NCBI GenBank assembly: GCA_043228905.1
Contig: JBHGNT010000001.1
Span: 14,756,001 to 14,820,000, forward strand
From: Azolla caroliniana
Lineage: Eukaryota > Polypodiophyta
DNA: 64,000 bases
Reading direction: 5' to 3'
The notes beneath the pieces were generated by a model. The model was not told where the DNA came from, ran no database searches, and saw only the letters and a program-made list of their open reading frames with translations. Made by a program: the position numbers and the translations under genes. The number at the start of each line of letters is the position of its first letter. Positions within the stretch are counted from its first letter, which is position 1. Positions 43,511 to 54,163 of this stretch are shown here, piece by piece.

Positions 43511-44072
43511 GTCGGCTCTAGTTCGAATGTGTCTGCTGACTCTTCATGCGGCTCGGGTTCATTTGTGTCGATCGGTTTGCTAAAGATCAACTAACTTCGA
43601 CTCGTATGCCTCAATAGACCTTTGTAGGTTAGTCGACTCCAACTCATATTTGCTCCGACTCGACTAATTCCGATTTGGTTGTGTCAACTGTCTATATCAT
43701 ATTAGCTAACTATGTAGAATCGACTACTCCTAAGTCCATAGAGGTGGGAGTCGATTGGGAAGACGACCCCGACTGTTGTTGTTTCTAGTCTTCAATCATC
43801 TTGTCGTCCATAAATACTATGTCTCGACACCTCATCACTTTCTTGCCGAGTATATCCCACAACACATAGCCCAAATCATCCTCTAAGTACCCTAGAAATA
43901 TGCATGATTTTGACTTGTTGTTGAGGTTCAACCTTTGATCTTTTGCAACATGCATATACGTCAGGCATCCAAAAATCTTCAACTGTTGATACGACACAAA
44001 TTTCCCTCTCCATAACCGTGAGGTCCGTATATTCGAGTCGTATGCCTTGGGTCTTGCAATACTCCTTGTGTC
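43511..44072 (-). pseudogene. Copia C6 integrase tail and spacer
   Basis: Minus strand: DTRSIARPKAYDSNIRTSRLW at the right edge, FVSYQQLKIFGCLTYMHVAK, KSCIFLGYLEDDLGYVLWDI, RCRDIVFMDDKMIED, then stop and a Ser/Thr-rich spacer with repeated VDST-like segments (43530-43780). The element is cut at 44072 by a Gypsy G1 LTR piece, so its integrase core, gag and 5' LTR are missing. The counterpart in element H is 18137-18600. Confidence 0.82.
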
Positions 44073-44490
44073 ATGATATGGCAAGACTCGAACCCATGAC
44101 GTTATGTTACATGGGTCGAGCTCTTGACCATTAGACAAGGATATTATTTTCATTTAAGTTTTACTATAGAAATTTGATGTATATTCCAGATTTCTCTAGA
44201 ACATTCTAGAAACTTCAGGAGTACTCCCGAGAACACTATAAAAGGAGGCACAAGGCATTATTTTGAACCAAAATCGGTTCAAACTGTCAAGAACAGTCCT
44301 AAGACAAAGAAGTATTGTCAGGAACAGTACTAAGATAGAGAAGGAATTAGTACTAAAAGATGAGGATTAGTACTAAGGGAGGTGCAGAACTCTCAAGAGA
44401 AGGAAAGAGTGAGAGAGAGAGAATGATGATAACAAAAGATATATATTATGTTAAGAAAATATACAATAGTAGTTAGGAGGATTACGACTG
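44073..44490. repeat. Chimeric, partly inverted G1 LTR
   Basis: From 44073 the plus strand reads the G1 LTR in sense (TGTCATGATATGG, tRNA-like block, TATA near 44235) up to the palindromic GAACCAAAATCGGTTC at about 44266-44281. From 44285 it reads the opposite orientation: TGTCAAGAACAG, a degenerate repeat of the same end TGTCAGGAACAG at 44316, TTAGTACTAA palindromes and a GA tract, until Gypsy B integrase at about 44490. So two half-LTRs are joined head on. The right half is antisense on the plus strand, as expected for minus-strand Gypsy B. Confidence 0.72.
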
Positions 44491-45646
44491 GCGATTATTA
44501 TACGCGAATTTGGCGAAGTAGAGAATATCCACCCAGTCATCTTGATGATAGCTTAGAAAGCACTGAAGATACTTCTCCAGCGTTTGATTCATTTGTTCTG
44601 CTTGGCCTTCTGTTTGCAGGTGGTAGCTGGAGGAGACTTTACAAGTGACCTTGAGCATTTTAAAGAGGTGCTTCCAGAATTTCGAGATGAACTGGGGTCC
44701 ACGATCGCTGATGATGCTATCGGGAAGGCCATGATGCCGACATACTTCACGCATACCAATTTCGTCGGTTTCCTCACTGGAGATTTCCTTAGTACATGGC
44801 AGGAAATGGGCCATCTTCGTATATTGATCTCGTACTGTTAAGATCGCATCGAATCCCTTAGAGACCGAAAGATCTGTGATGAAATCTATAGCAATGGATT
44901 GCCACGGCTTGCTTGGAATTGGTAATGGTTCTAATATACCATAAGGATGATGCCTTGACATTTTTTATCTGCAACATGTATCACAAGTCCGAACAAAATC
45001 TTTGACAAATTGTCCCATATGGGGCCACGAGAATGATCGTTGTACTAAATCTAATGTTTTAGTACTACCAAAATGCCTAGTTGTATATGTGTCATGACAG
45101 TTTTGGACTACTCGTAGGTGACAAGAACCATTAGGAACATACAAGAGTTTCTTAAAGAATAGTAATCCATCACGACATTTGAATTGTAGATAGTCCGTAC
45201 CTGGTTATTGCGATTGTAAACAAGATGCTCGAGAGGGATCAAATTGTGTTAGAATGTCTTGGACGAAAGCATCTGTCTTCAAGTCCTCACGTATGGTATC
45301 GATAACATAGGAATCCAAGGGCATACCAAAGACTTGTTGCTTGTAGTCGTGCTGGTCCTAGGATTACTTGCTTTTGGTTATCGAAAGCTGGATCGTCAGG
45401 ACGCGATGCTAGATACGAGTGTCGTGATAATGCATCTGCCTTCCCTTGATGCTTCCCTGGACGATACGTAATTTTGAAGTCGAAACGAGTGAGAAATTGG
45501 GCCCAGCAAACTTGACGTCGATTTAACACACGAGCATTCTGAAAGTAGGCAAGGTTTTTGTGATCACTGAATACGGTGACTTGATGAGAAGATCCCTCTA
45601 GGAAAGGCCTCCATTGCGTAAAAGAGTCCACTATTGCTCATAGCTC
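44482..45646 (-). pseudogene. Gypsy B RNase H end and integrase
   Basis: From 45646 leftwards: LAIVDSFTQWRPFLEG, VTVFSDHKNLAYFQ, KITYRPGKHQGKADALSR (RNase H end), then the integrase zinc-finger region (45000-45200), LPIPSKPWQSIAIDFITDLS (first Asp), GLPDSIISDRGPQFISKFW (second Asp) and TEGQAEQMNQTLEKYL (Glu). The reading stops at about 44482, where an LTR fragment is joined. The C-terminal domain, including any chromodomain, is deleted. A stop lies between the zinc finger and core near 44962. RNase H is split by Copia C8, and its first half is at 62841-62990. Confidence 0.88.
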
Positions 45647-45984
45647 TGTTGAGATATAACCTCAACATTGGCCGGATCAACTCTACCAGCCGAGAACCAG
45701 ATCGGTTGGGATCGATCGGTTAGGCCGGACCGGTGCGTAAACCGGTGCCCAGACTGGTGCGCAACGAGAAGCCGTAGCACTGCGTAAACCGTGATGCCAT
45801 TGGAAAGATATTCCGCATAGGAATATATTTTGGGAGTTAGTGTATAGCTCACTTACGAGCATTGAAGTACGTGTCAGTACTTCTGTCAATCCGTATGAAC
45901 TTGTATAAAAGTGTTCATTGAGCACATCCTATGTATAGACTGAGTATTATTTTTGAATTGAGTTTTGTGTGCATTCTCTCTCTC
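45647..45984 (+). repeat. Truncated 5' LTR of Copia C8
   Basis: Starts TGTTGAGATATAACC. TATA-like TGTATAAAAG lies near 45903. The end is deleted after the CTCTCTCTC run at 45984, compared with its partner at 62397-62835. Missing: about 100 bp of U5, the PBS and the gag start. Confidence 0.9.
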
Positions 45985-46680
45985 AAGCACCACAACCAGG
46001 AAGCTTCAACTCCAACAGGAGCTGAGCAATTTACGACAATGCGACTTGTCGGTGGCTGATTACACCTCGACGATCAAAGAGATATGCGACTCCTTAGCCT
46101 CTATCGATGTGAACGTCGAGGAAGGCGAGATGGTGCAGATCTGTCTCGTGGGACTGGCGTCGAACTTTGGAGCGTTCCGAATTGTTGTGTGTACACGGGA
46201 GAATACACCGTCATTTTTCGACCTACAGTTGATGCTCCTTATAGAGGAGAACAATGCGGGTGTGTCGACGAGCACGCATGCTAACAACAAGATGTTGTAC
46301 ATGGAGGGAGATAGGCCCCGTGGTCATGGCGGACGAGGAGAGTCGGTGCGCAATGGAAGCGGCTGATGAGACCAAGGAAGGAGGCACCGAAGTGATGCCG
46401 ATAGCAACTCAGGACCCTTTCGAAATAGGGGGAGTCGAGGCGATGAGAATAGACAAGGGAATCCGTCGAGGAATGTTGGCACTGTGGCAAGAAAGGCCAC
46501 AAGGAGAGCGAGTGTTGGAAGAAGCGCGCCGATTCGGAGAAGACCGGATCCGGATCAGGTTCTCGACAAACCGACAAGGGTAATCGGCAACGATCACACT
46601 ATGCCGAAGGATCCGGAAAAGCCAAAAAAGGTCAGCCTTCGTGTCGAGACACGAAGCGAACTCAATGAAGAAGTCCACCC
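45985..46680 (+). pseudogene. Copia C8 gag (5' deleted)
   Basis: Open frame to 46366: TTTRKLQLQQELSNLRQCDL, SVADYTSTIKEICDSLASI, EGEMVQICLVGLASNFGAF and ENTPSFFDLQLMLLIEENNA. After a frame break, an intact CCHC knuckle CWHCGKKGHKESEC is encoded from 46474 in another frame. The N-terminal half of the capsid is deleted. C2 and C4 give the family reference. It could not assemble a particle. Confidence 0.87.
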
Positions 46681-47329
46681 TGAAATCTGACGAGGTGTGG
46701 TACGTCAACTCCAGCGCATCAAACCACTTGACGTACCACAAGGAGTAGCTGTCATACCTTGAGAAACCGATGCAACCTGGAGTAGTCGCAACCGGAGACG
46801 ACGCTCCGCATCCGATCATGAATGTCAGTGAAGTTCCCCTGAGCCATGTCGGGCAGAAAGGGAAACTTGTGAACGTGTTACATGTCCCGACAATCACGAA
46901 GAATCTAATGTTGGTCAGGCAGATCGTCAACCGGGGGATGCAAGTCCGGTTCACGCATCTCGGGTGCTTCATCGAGGAAGAAGGTTGAGTTATTGCGCAA
47001 GGGTGCAGAGACAGGAGGATGTTTATCCTCAACTCTAGTGACGGTGGCACCGCAATGTTCGCGAAAGGACAAAAAGTCGAGTCGGATATCGACTTATGGC
47101 ACAAGTGGATAAGCCACGTTAACTATCAACAGCTTCAGCACCTGTTATCGAAACAAGTTGTGTTCGGATTGCCCAAATTTAGTAGCCGGAAGCCACAAAT
47201 TTGTGAAGCTTGCCAATTAGGGAAGCAACACCGACTTCCTTTCCCTAACGAGCGTAACCGGAGCCGGAACAAGGTCGACTTGATATATTCCAATGTATGG
47301 GGGCCAGCACAGAACGTTAGTCTTGGCGG
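46681..47329 (+). pseudogene. Copia C8 protease (catalytic site lost) and GAG-pre-integrase
   Basis: At about 46694 the protease reads VWYVNSSASNHLTYHKE where C4 has VWYVDSGASNHM, so the catalytic Asp is Asn and the Gly is Ser, consistent with G-to-A changes. The protease/GAG-pre-integrase region follows: TITKNLMLVRQIVNRGMQVRF, HLGCFIEEEG with a TGA at 46986, then DLWHKWISHVNYQQLQHL, ICEACQLGKQHRLPF and KVDLIYSNVWGPAQNV. The His and Cys ligands of the zinc site are present. Confidence 0.88.
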
Positions 47330-48310
47330 GAGTTGATATTTCGTCTCCTTCATCGATGACTATACACGGCACACGTGGATCTACCTCATTGAGAAGAAGA
47401 GTGAAGTCTTCGACTGTTTCCGGGACCTCAAGAGCTTCGTTGAAAGGGAAACAGGAAGAAAGATCAAGTGCCTATGGTCAGATGGCGGAAAAGAGTACTT
47501 TTTCGGTCAATTGAACGGGTATCTGCAACAAATGGGAATTCGGCGCGAATTCAGTTGCAAATATGCGCCGGAGCAAAACGGCATGGCCGAAAGGAAAAAT
47601 CAGTCGGTTGTGGAAGCAGCGCGGGCAATGCTGGAAGAAAAGAGGTTGCCCAAGTTCTACTAGGCGGAGGTGGTACGAACCGCAGTGTACATCTAGAATC
47701 GGATCGGAGACAAAGTGTCGGCGCATGAGTTGTATTTCAGAAGGAAGCCAAATCTACGACACTTGAGAGTTTTCAGTAGCATTGCGTATGTGCATGTGCC
47801 GAAGGAGAAAAGGAGGAAGTTGGACGCAAAAGCTGAGAAGTGTATCTTAGTCGGCTATTCGGACGAGCAGATGGGTTATAAGTGCTATAACCCCCGAACC
47901 AAACAAGCTCGTAGGAGCCACGACGTTGTGTTTGACGAATCTGCATCCTAGTACTTGCCTCCGACTCCGGACCTCAACTCCAATCCGAGCTCTGATGATG
48001 AGGTTAGCGAGGTTGAAGTGCCTCCGGATGAGGGTGAAATCGGGACCCTCAAAGAGGGTCCGATCTCGTTTCGGTTAACTGGACTGAATGGACGATTGAG
48101 TCGGTTTGACCAGTCCGAAGAACAATCGGCGAGTACTGGAGACTCTACCGTGCATTCCCTGCACCGGAAGCCGAGGAGACGGCTTATGTGCAAGGAAAAA
48201 GGGAAGAAAAAGGTGTTGGATTACGGCACGGATAAGAACAAGTCGGATCGACGCGAGTCCGACTCCAAGGGAAGTGATGATGGGTCTTCGAGAGCGAAGT
48301 CTGCGTAGGC
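47330..48310 (+). pseudogene. Copia C8 integrase and spacer
   Basis: The core is nearly complete: FVSFIDDYTRHTWIYLIEKK (first Asp), KCLWSDGGKEYFFGQL (second Asp), EQNGMAERKNQSVVEAARAM (Glu), KLDAKAEKCILVGYSDEQ and HDVVFDESAS. Three TAG codons (47661, 47694, 47949) stand for Trp, Gln and Trp of the relatives. The spacer 47960-48305 is acidic then basic (LHRKPRRRLMCKEKGKKK). No frameshift is needed across 47340-47950, so this is the best integrase in the window apart from its stops. Confidence 0.9.
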
Positions 48311-49497
48311 CAAGAAAGCCTCAACATCGGCTAATGAGCAAATACGCCGATCTACCCGCCAGAAGAACCCTATTGTGTGGTTCGGATACAATGAGTACAT
48401 GGCGCATCACTATGCATACATGACCCATGTAGCGAAAGTGTGTGAGATGGAGAGCTACAGAGAAGCGGCGAAGGACACGAATTGCCGCGCCGCAATGGAG
48501 TAAGAGATGCGCGCATTGGCGGAAAATGAAACCTGGGACCTAGTTGACGCACCGAAAGTTGTGAAGCTGATCGGATGTAGGTGGGTGTACAAGGTCAAGT
48601 ACAACACTGATGACTCGGTCAACCAATACAAGGCCCGGTTAGTAGCGAAAGGCTACGCGTAGCAAGACGACATCGACTACGATGAGACGTTTGCACCGGT
48701 CGCGAAGATGACAACCGTCTGCATTTTGCTCGCAGTAGCTGCGGCGAAGGGGTGGCACTTACACCAGATGGATGTAAAGAATGTGTTCCTACAAGGTGAG
48801 CATGAGGAACATGTGTACATGGTACAACCCCCCGGATTTCACTCTAGAAGGAACACCTCGGTGGTGTGCTGGATGAAGAAGTCCCTTTACGGACTAATGC
48901 AAGCCCCACATGCCTAGAACGCGAAGATCACACAACGATTGCATTGGATGGGCTTTGCGACGTCAAAATCGGAGTCCTCACTATTCATCCGGAAACGTCG
49001 ACTCGGGCCGGCTAGCATTTTACTTTATGTTGATGACTTGGTCATCATTGGCGCCGACCTAGGTGAGATTGACCACATGAAGCTCCAACTTGCGGCATCA
49101 TTCAGCATGAAGGATCTGGGGGACCTTCATTACTTCCTCGGGATCGAAGTGATCCTCATCCTCGAAGGCATACTGATCAGCCAACGGCATTACGTGCTGA
49201 GTATGCTCTTCAAATTTGGGATGGCCGATTGTAAGTCCGTCTCGACTCTTCTGCATAGAACAGTCAAGCTTCACCCCGATTCCGGGAAGGTATGCGACCC
49301 GACGAGGTTCCGACAGATAGTCGGAAGCCTTATATACATGACCATCACCCGACCAGATCTCAGCTACCCAGTCAGGATGATTAGTCAGTTCATAGTGCGA
49401 CCTACTCATGAGCACCTTCAGTGTGTGCAACGCGTACTGCGGTACGTAAGCGGCACTAAGGACCGGGGGCTACTATATCGGATCAGTGCAACCATGT
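48311..49497 (+). pseudogene. Copia C8 reverse transcriptase
   Basis: Motifs: [97 protein letters not shown] with YVDD at 49026-49037, MKDLGDLHYFLGIEV and ITRPDLSYPVRM. Stops: TAA near 48500 (a Glu codon in relatives), TAG at 48660 (Gln), TAG at 48915 (Trp) and TAG at 49497 (Gln). The reading is otherwise in one frame, so decay is mainly by point substitution. Confidence 0.9.
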
Positions 49498-50386
49498 AGT
49501 TGGTCGGCTACACCGATGCCGACTGGGCCAGCAACATCGTCGATCGCCGATCGACGTCTGGTTTCGCGTTCTCTCTTGGGAGTGCTGCGATCGCGTGGAG
49601 TAGCAAGAAGAAGCCAACAATTGCGCTGTCGAGCACCGAAGCCAAGTATAGAGGAGTGGCTGTTACGACATGCGCATCCATATGGTTGAAGTAGCTACTT
49701 AAGGATCTGCATGTGGAGGTATCCGATCCAACGACAATCTACTGCGACAACGTCAGCAACATCCAGCTAGTAAAGAACCCCGTCGTCCACGCCCGGACTA
49801 AGCACATTGAGGTGCACTACCATTTCGTCCGTGAGCGTGTCCTCTCCGGTGAAGTCGAGCTTCAGTATGTTCCGACGGATCAACAAACCGCTGACATCTT
49901 CACCAAGCCTCTTGGTTTGGACAAATTGTGGCAATTCTCGGGTGCGCTTGGGTTGTGTCACCTTGACATGCCGAACTTGAGGAGGAGAGACATCCTGAAT
50001 GACCACGGAAGTGGGAGAGAAGTTCCGGAAGACCGCGACACCGAGTCGGATGACGATTTTGACTTCGGATCGGCTGAAGAAGCTGAGTGCAGATCCGCGA
50101 AAGATTCCGAAAGAGGACATAAGGGGAGCAATCAAAAGAAAGAGCCGAAGCCAACCAAGCGTGGGGGAGACGAAGCCATCAAGGGCGAGAAGACTGAAGA
50201 AGAGTTGGAGACAACCCCCTCGGACGAAACCGAAAACCGATCGGAGGAAGCCGAGTCAGTTCGGCTGCTTGATTTGGATACGCCGAATCAACTGAGGGCC
50301 AAGCAAAAGAGAAGCAACAAAAGAAGCGCCAAAACCGCGACATCATCGGAGCTGAGGAGGGCCACATGAGCACGCAAGCCGACCGG
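49498..50386 (+). pseudogene. Copia C8 RNase H and first part of the C-terminal extension
   Basis: RNase H: LVGYTDADWASNIVDRRSTS, ALSSTEAKYRGVAVTTCASI, a TAG at about 49692, YCDNVSNIQLVKNPVVHART, HYHFVRERVLSGEVELQYV and DIFTKPLGLDKLWQFSG. The frame then enters the extension (49980-50386): an acidic DDDFDFGSAEEAE stretch, KTEEELETTPSDETENRSEE, a DLDTPNQLRAKQKRS segment and GHMSTQADR. The last is where L3 is inserted. The remainder is at 62273-62396. Confidence 0.88.
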
Positions 50387-51150
50387 TGTCGTGTGGCGCA
50401 TGACAGAGGTGCCAAACGTCGTGATGTGTGCGTCACATGCGCGGACAAGCACCAGGCCTCTATCCGCTAGTGGTTATGGAGGATTGATGATGGGATCATT
50501 CAAGATAACAGAACCGCGGAAGGACTAGCGCAAGCAACAAAAGGGCGGAAGGACTAGCGCAAGCAAGAAGTATTAAAGATAAATTGATAGATATATATAG
50601 GTGGGAATTCCTATTCCCGGTTTGAGGCTTTAACTTCAAAATTGAGATAGAAAACACCTTGCCAACAAGTTAACTAGAACTTATTAATTATTATTGATTG
50701 CATACATTGTCTCTCCTTTCTTTCTCTTTCTCTCCTTCTTATATAGATGTGAGGGTGTAGTACATACATACAATGCATGAGATGCATAATCGCCATTTGG
50801 CACACATGCATCACATGTGATGCATGATGACCATGTACCTTATCTAAGCTCTCATGTACAAACAATTTTGTGTGAAATGTACAATGAACAAAATTAACTT
50901 TTAAATGAAACAACGTAGCCTAATGGTATGCCTATATTGCCTCCTATCTTGGAGGTGTAAGGTTCAAAACCTTTACTTGCACCTCATTGTATGCATTAGG
51001 CTTATTATATATATATGTGTGTAATGATCACCTAAACACACATCACATGTGCACATTAACCATCACCCCTTCCATATATGTGCATATTGCACCTTCTCGA
51101 TTTTCCTCATTCCACGTGATTTCACACCGTTGCCGAAAATCTTCACGACA
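50387..51150 (-). repeat. 3' LTR of L3
   Basis: 764 bp. Plus-strand termini TGTCGTGTGGCGC and CTTCACGACA. Read on the minus strand it has TATA-like CTATATAAG near 50740. It contains a 26-27 bp tandem pair (GCGGAAGGACTAGCGCAAGC type) at about 50517-50570 and the tRNA-like block at 50912-50983. Both recur in the partner LTR. Confidence 0.9.
50912..50983 (+). repeat. tRNA-like sequence inside the L3 LTR
   Basis: A-box-like TAGCCTAATGGTATGCC and B-box-like GGTTCAAAACC. The partner LTR has the same block, cut by Gypsy C (54119-54163 and 62079-62108). It is antisense to L3 transcription, near the LTR start. The anticodon arm does not fold. Confidence 0.68.
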
Positions 51151-51461
51151 TTCACCCCCATCAAACCGCACGTCCTCCGGTACGTGCCAAGAAGAGAATG
51201 TGAGATTTTGGCTACGGTGTGAGATTCCTCCACGTCCTCGTTGACCTCGCTCACATTTGTGGGTTTCGCCTTACTATCTTCATTGTTGAGATCATCGAGT
51301 TTGGGACCCTCACCTTGTCTTTTCTTGAAGATCCTTAGTCTTTTTCTCGCAATCGGTATGGCCAGCCTTGATCTGTCTAGCTCCACATATGATCCGAACC
51401 ACCTTCTTGCAAACGTTGTTGTCGTCTTATGTTGGTTGTCAAAGCTATTGTGGCAGACCAA
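51151..51461 (-). CDS. Small ORF before the L3 3' LTR, unknown function
   Basis: About 100 codons on the minus strand before the reading enters the LTR. It starts MVCHNSFDNQHKTTTTFARR, has a basic RKRLRIFKKRQGEGPK patch and a C-terminal LLGTYRRTCGLMGVN, and overlaps the polypurine tract. I do not recognise it. It may be the C-terminus of the upstream gag-like protein in another frame, or a short second ORF of the family. It is unlikely to be translated from this copy in isolation. Confidence 0.3.
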
Positions 51462-51609
51462 TACCCAACCTTCTTCTTCAATCTTCTTGGGGTGTTGACG
51501 ATGTGTCTTCTCAAAACGAATCTAAAAACTGAGTGCTTCTTCTAATTAGCCAATCCTTTTCTTTGAGATGGGAGATAGAAATGTTGGCAATACAACCTCC
51601 TCTATTTAG

Positions 51610-53508
51610 TTAAACATCCCACCATCTTGATGCATCTTTTCCTTCCTTCCTGTGTGTTGTTTTTATAATCACTTCTTTCCTTTCTTCTTTACAAGTAATA
51701 ACCATCCATTTTACCACAACCTCATCTTCTTCGATAACAACCTCAATGTTAGTTATACTTACATCATCATTATAATAATCGTTTGAGTTAATGACATCTT
51801 TGATCACCGAATCTTTTTCTACGAGATAAGCATCATATTCAATATCATCTACCCTAAAAGTATCCTTCCCAAACACACTCACAACACCAACATTATCGCT
51901 ATACATATCCCAAACCATCATAGCATTTTCTAGATTATCCTCAATATTATCAACCTTAATCCCATCCTTCCCACACATGCTCACAACATCAACATCATCA
52001 TTATACACATCCCAGATAACATTTCCTAGATTTTCCTTGCTTATACCCGTGTGATCATTATGTAACCCCACATCCACATGGACATATTTTTGCAGAACAT
52101 CCCCATCATCACAAGTACCTATTCTATTTTCATAATGGATATCCTCATGAATGTCACCATTTGATCTAGTGAAACTCTTATAAAATCTATCACGAAGAAA
52201 ACCAAGGCAACCTAAAACACATGATTTCTCTTCGTCACTCTCACCCTCATCATTACCCCTATCATAACCATATCCACAGAAAGTGCACAACTTTCTATCA
52301 TCATAACCCTCATTCTTCTCATGGTAGTCACTCTCACCATCAATAATGCATTCTCCCTTACTATCATCAAGCCCTAAATCATGTGTTTCATTTCTATCAT
52401 CATCGTCATCACATTTAAATGTAAAGTTTTCGTCTTTTTCTAACTCCTTCTCTTGTTTGTGGCTCTTATTAAACCTATCACACTTGTCATCAAAATTAAA
52501 ACCATGAGAGTTTCGATCCCAACCTTTCTCACCATCATGGCTTCCGTCGAGTGCTTTTTCATTAGCACAACCATGAAAAGCTCGACATTGATTTCTCCTC
52601 TTGTGTTTATAGTAATCTTTGTCACGATCATAACTTTGTAGATCTCAAGCACTCTTTGTGAGTTTCTAATGATCTTTGTCTTTGTCATAATCATGTAGAT
52701 CTTGATCTTTCTCTTCAAGCCCACGTTCTTTGTCTGATGTCTCTTCACGATTGCATCCCTGAGTATCTTGGTCTTTCCCCGTGAGCCCACGTTCTTCATT
52801 ACATGTCTCTTCACAACTGCATCCTTGAGTATGTTGGTCTTTCCCCTCGAATGTATGTTCTTCGTTCCATGTCTCTTCGTGATCACATCCTTCTTCGGTG
52901 CATATCTCTCTTCTCTTGCGTTTGCAATGATCTTCATGATGACAATCATAATCTCTCCCTTCAAGATCGCGTTCTTTGTCACGTGTTTCTCATTTGTCGA
53001 GTTTGCAATGATCCTCGTAACGACCATAGGCATGTTGATCTTGATCTCTCTCTTCGAAACCTTCGTCTTCATTGAATGCCTCTTCACAATCACTATGAAC
53101 ATATCCATGTCTCTTGTCAAGCCCATGTTCTTCGTCGCGTCTCTCTTCACAACCGCATCCTTGAATATCTTGATCTTTTCTTACAAGCCCACATTCTTCG
53201 TTGAATGTCTCTTCATGACAGTAATCACGAATATCTCGATCATCTTCATCTTCATCATTGTTGAGAAGCCCATGAAAAGGTTGAGGTCCAAATCTGGACG
53301 TCATAACTGCTTCATACCAATCCGGAACTTCTTGATATAATCTTTCGGCTTGCCTTGCCAACTTGACATAATCCATCGCTCTATCCTTATCATCCTGCAA
53401 CATCATTTCAATGGCCTTCCTTATAAATGGAAGCATTATCAGTCTCGGCCCACCTTCTCTTCTTATAGATTCTTCTAACTCATAAGCATCCAAGACCACA
53501 TCCATCAT
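51610..53508 (-). pseudogene. L3 gag-like protein with repetitive charged tail
   Basis: One frame of about 633 codons with a TGA at 52990 and one or two stops near 52650-52680. The N-terminus (MMDVVLDAYELEESIRREGG, then LPFIRKAIEMMLQDDKDRAM, YVKLARQAERLYQEVPDWYE) looks folded and helical. After about residue 95 come imperfect repeats of roughly 20 residues built on KDQDxQGCxxEExxNEExGL with regularly spaced Cys, then an Asp/Glu/Asn/Val-rich C-terminal half. It resembles a Gag only by position and single-ORF architecture. No CCHC knuckle is seen. The Cys-containing repeats might bind metal or nucleic acid, which is speculation. Confidence 0.6.
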
Positions 53509-53550
53509 TTGTGATGCCTCCCTTACCCTCCCTTACCACCTTGTGTTTTT

Positions 53551-53566
53551 CACATCAGGTTCACCA
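53551..53566 (-). promoter_or_regulatory. Probable primer-binding site of L3
   Basis: Minus strand TGGTGAACCTGATGTG lies 6 bp after the 5' LTR and begins TGG, as a tRNA-CCA complement should. I cannot name the tRNA. Confidence 0.5.
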
Positions 53567-53572
53567 AATAGA

Positions 53573-54163
53573 TGTCGTGTGGCGCATGACACACGTGCCA
53601 AACATCGTGATGTGTGCGTCACAAGCGCGAACAAGCACCGGGCCTCTATCCGCTAGTGGTTATGGAGGATTGATGATGGGATCGTTCAAGATAACAGAAC
53701 CGCGGAAGGACTAGCGCAAGCAACGAAACGGCGGAAGGACTAGCGCAAGCGAGAAGTATTAAAGATAATTTGATAGATAGATACAGGTGGAAATTCTTAT
53801 TCCTGGTTTGAACCTTTAACTTCAAAATTGAGATAGAAGACACCTTGCCAACGAGATAACTAGAACTTATTAATTATTATTGATTCCATATATTATCTCT
53901 CCTTTCTTTCTCTTTCTCTCCTTCTTATATAGATGCCCCCATGCATATGTGCATGTGAGGGTGTAGTACATACATACAATGCATGAGATGCATGATCGCC
54001 ATTTAGAGCTCATGCATTACATGTGATGCATGATGACCATGTACCTTATCTAAGCTCTCATGTACAAACAATTTTGTGTGAAATGTAAAATGAACAAAAT
54101 TAACTTTCAAATGAAACAACGTAGTCTAATGGTATGTCTATTGCCTCCTATCTTGGAGGTGTA
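53573..54163 (-). repeat. 5' LTR of L3, first part
   Basis: Matches 50387-50945 of the 3' LTR closely, with an extra ATGCCCCCATGCATATGTGC-like segment near 53935. Interrupted after GGAGGTGTA by Gypsy C. The remainder is at 62079-62272. Confidence 0.9.

Noticed and set aside
52440-53340. Open frames of 190 (plus) and 236 (minus) codons that look membrane-like or basic
   Set aside because: They are alternative frames of the L3 tandem repeat region. The frame continuous with 53508 and 52290 is the coherent one, and repeats lacking stops open several frames at once.
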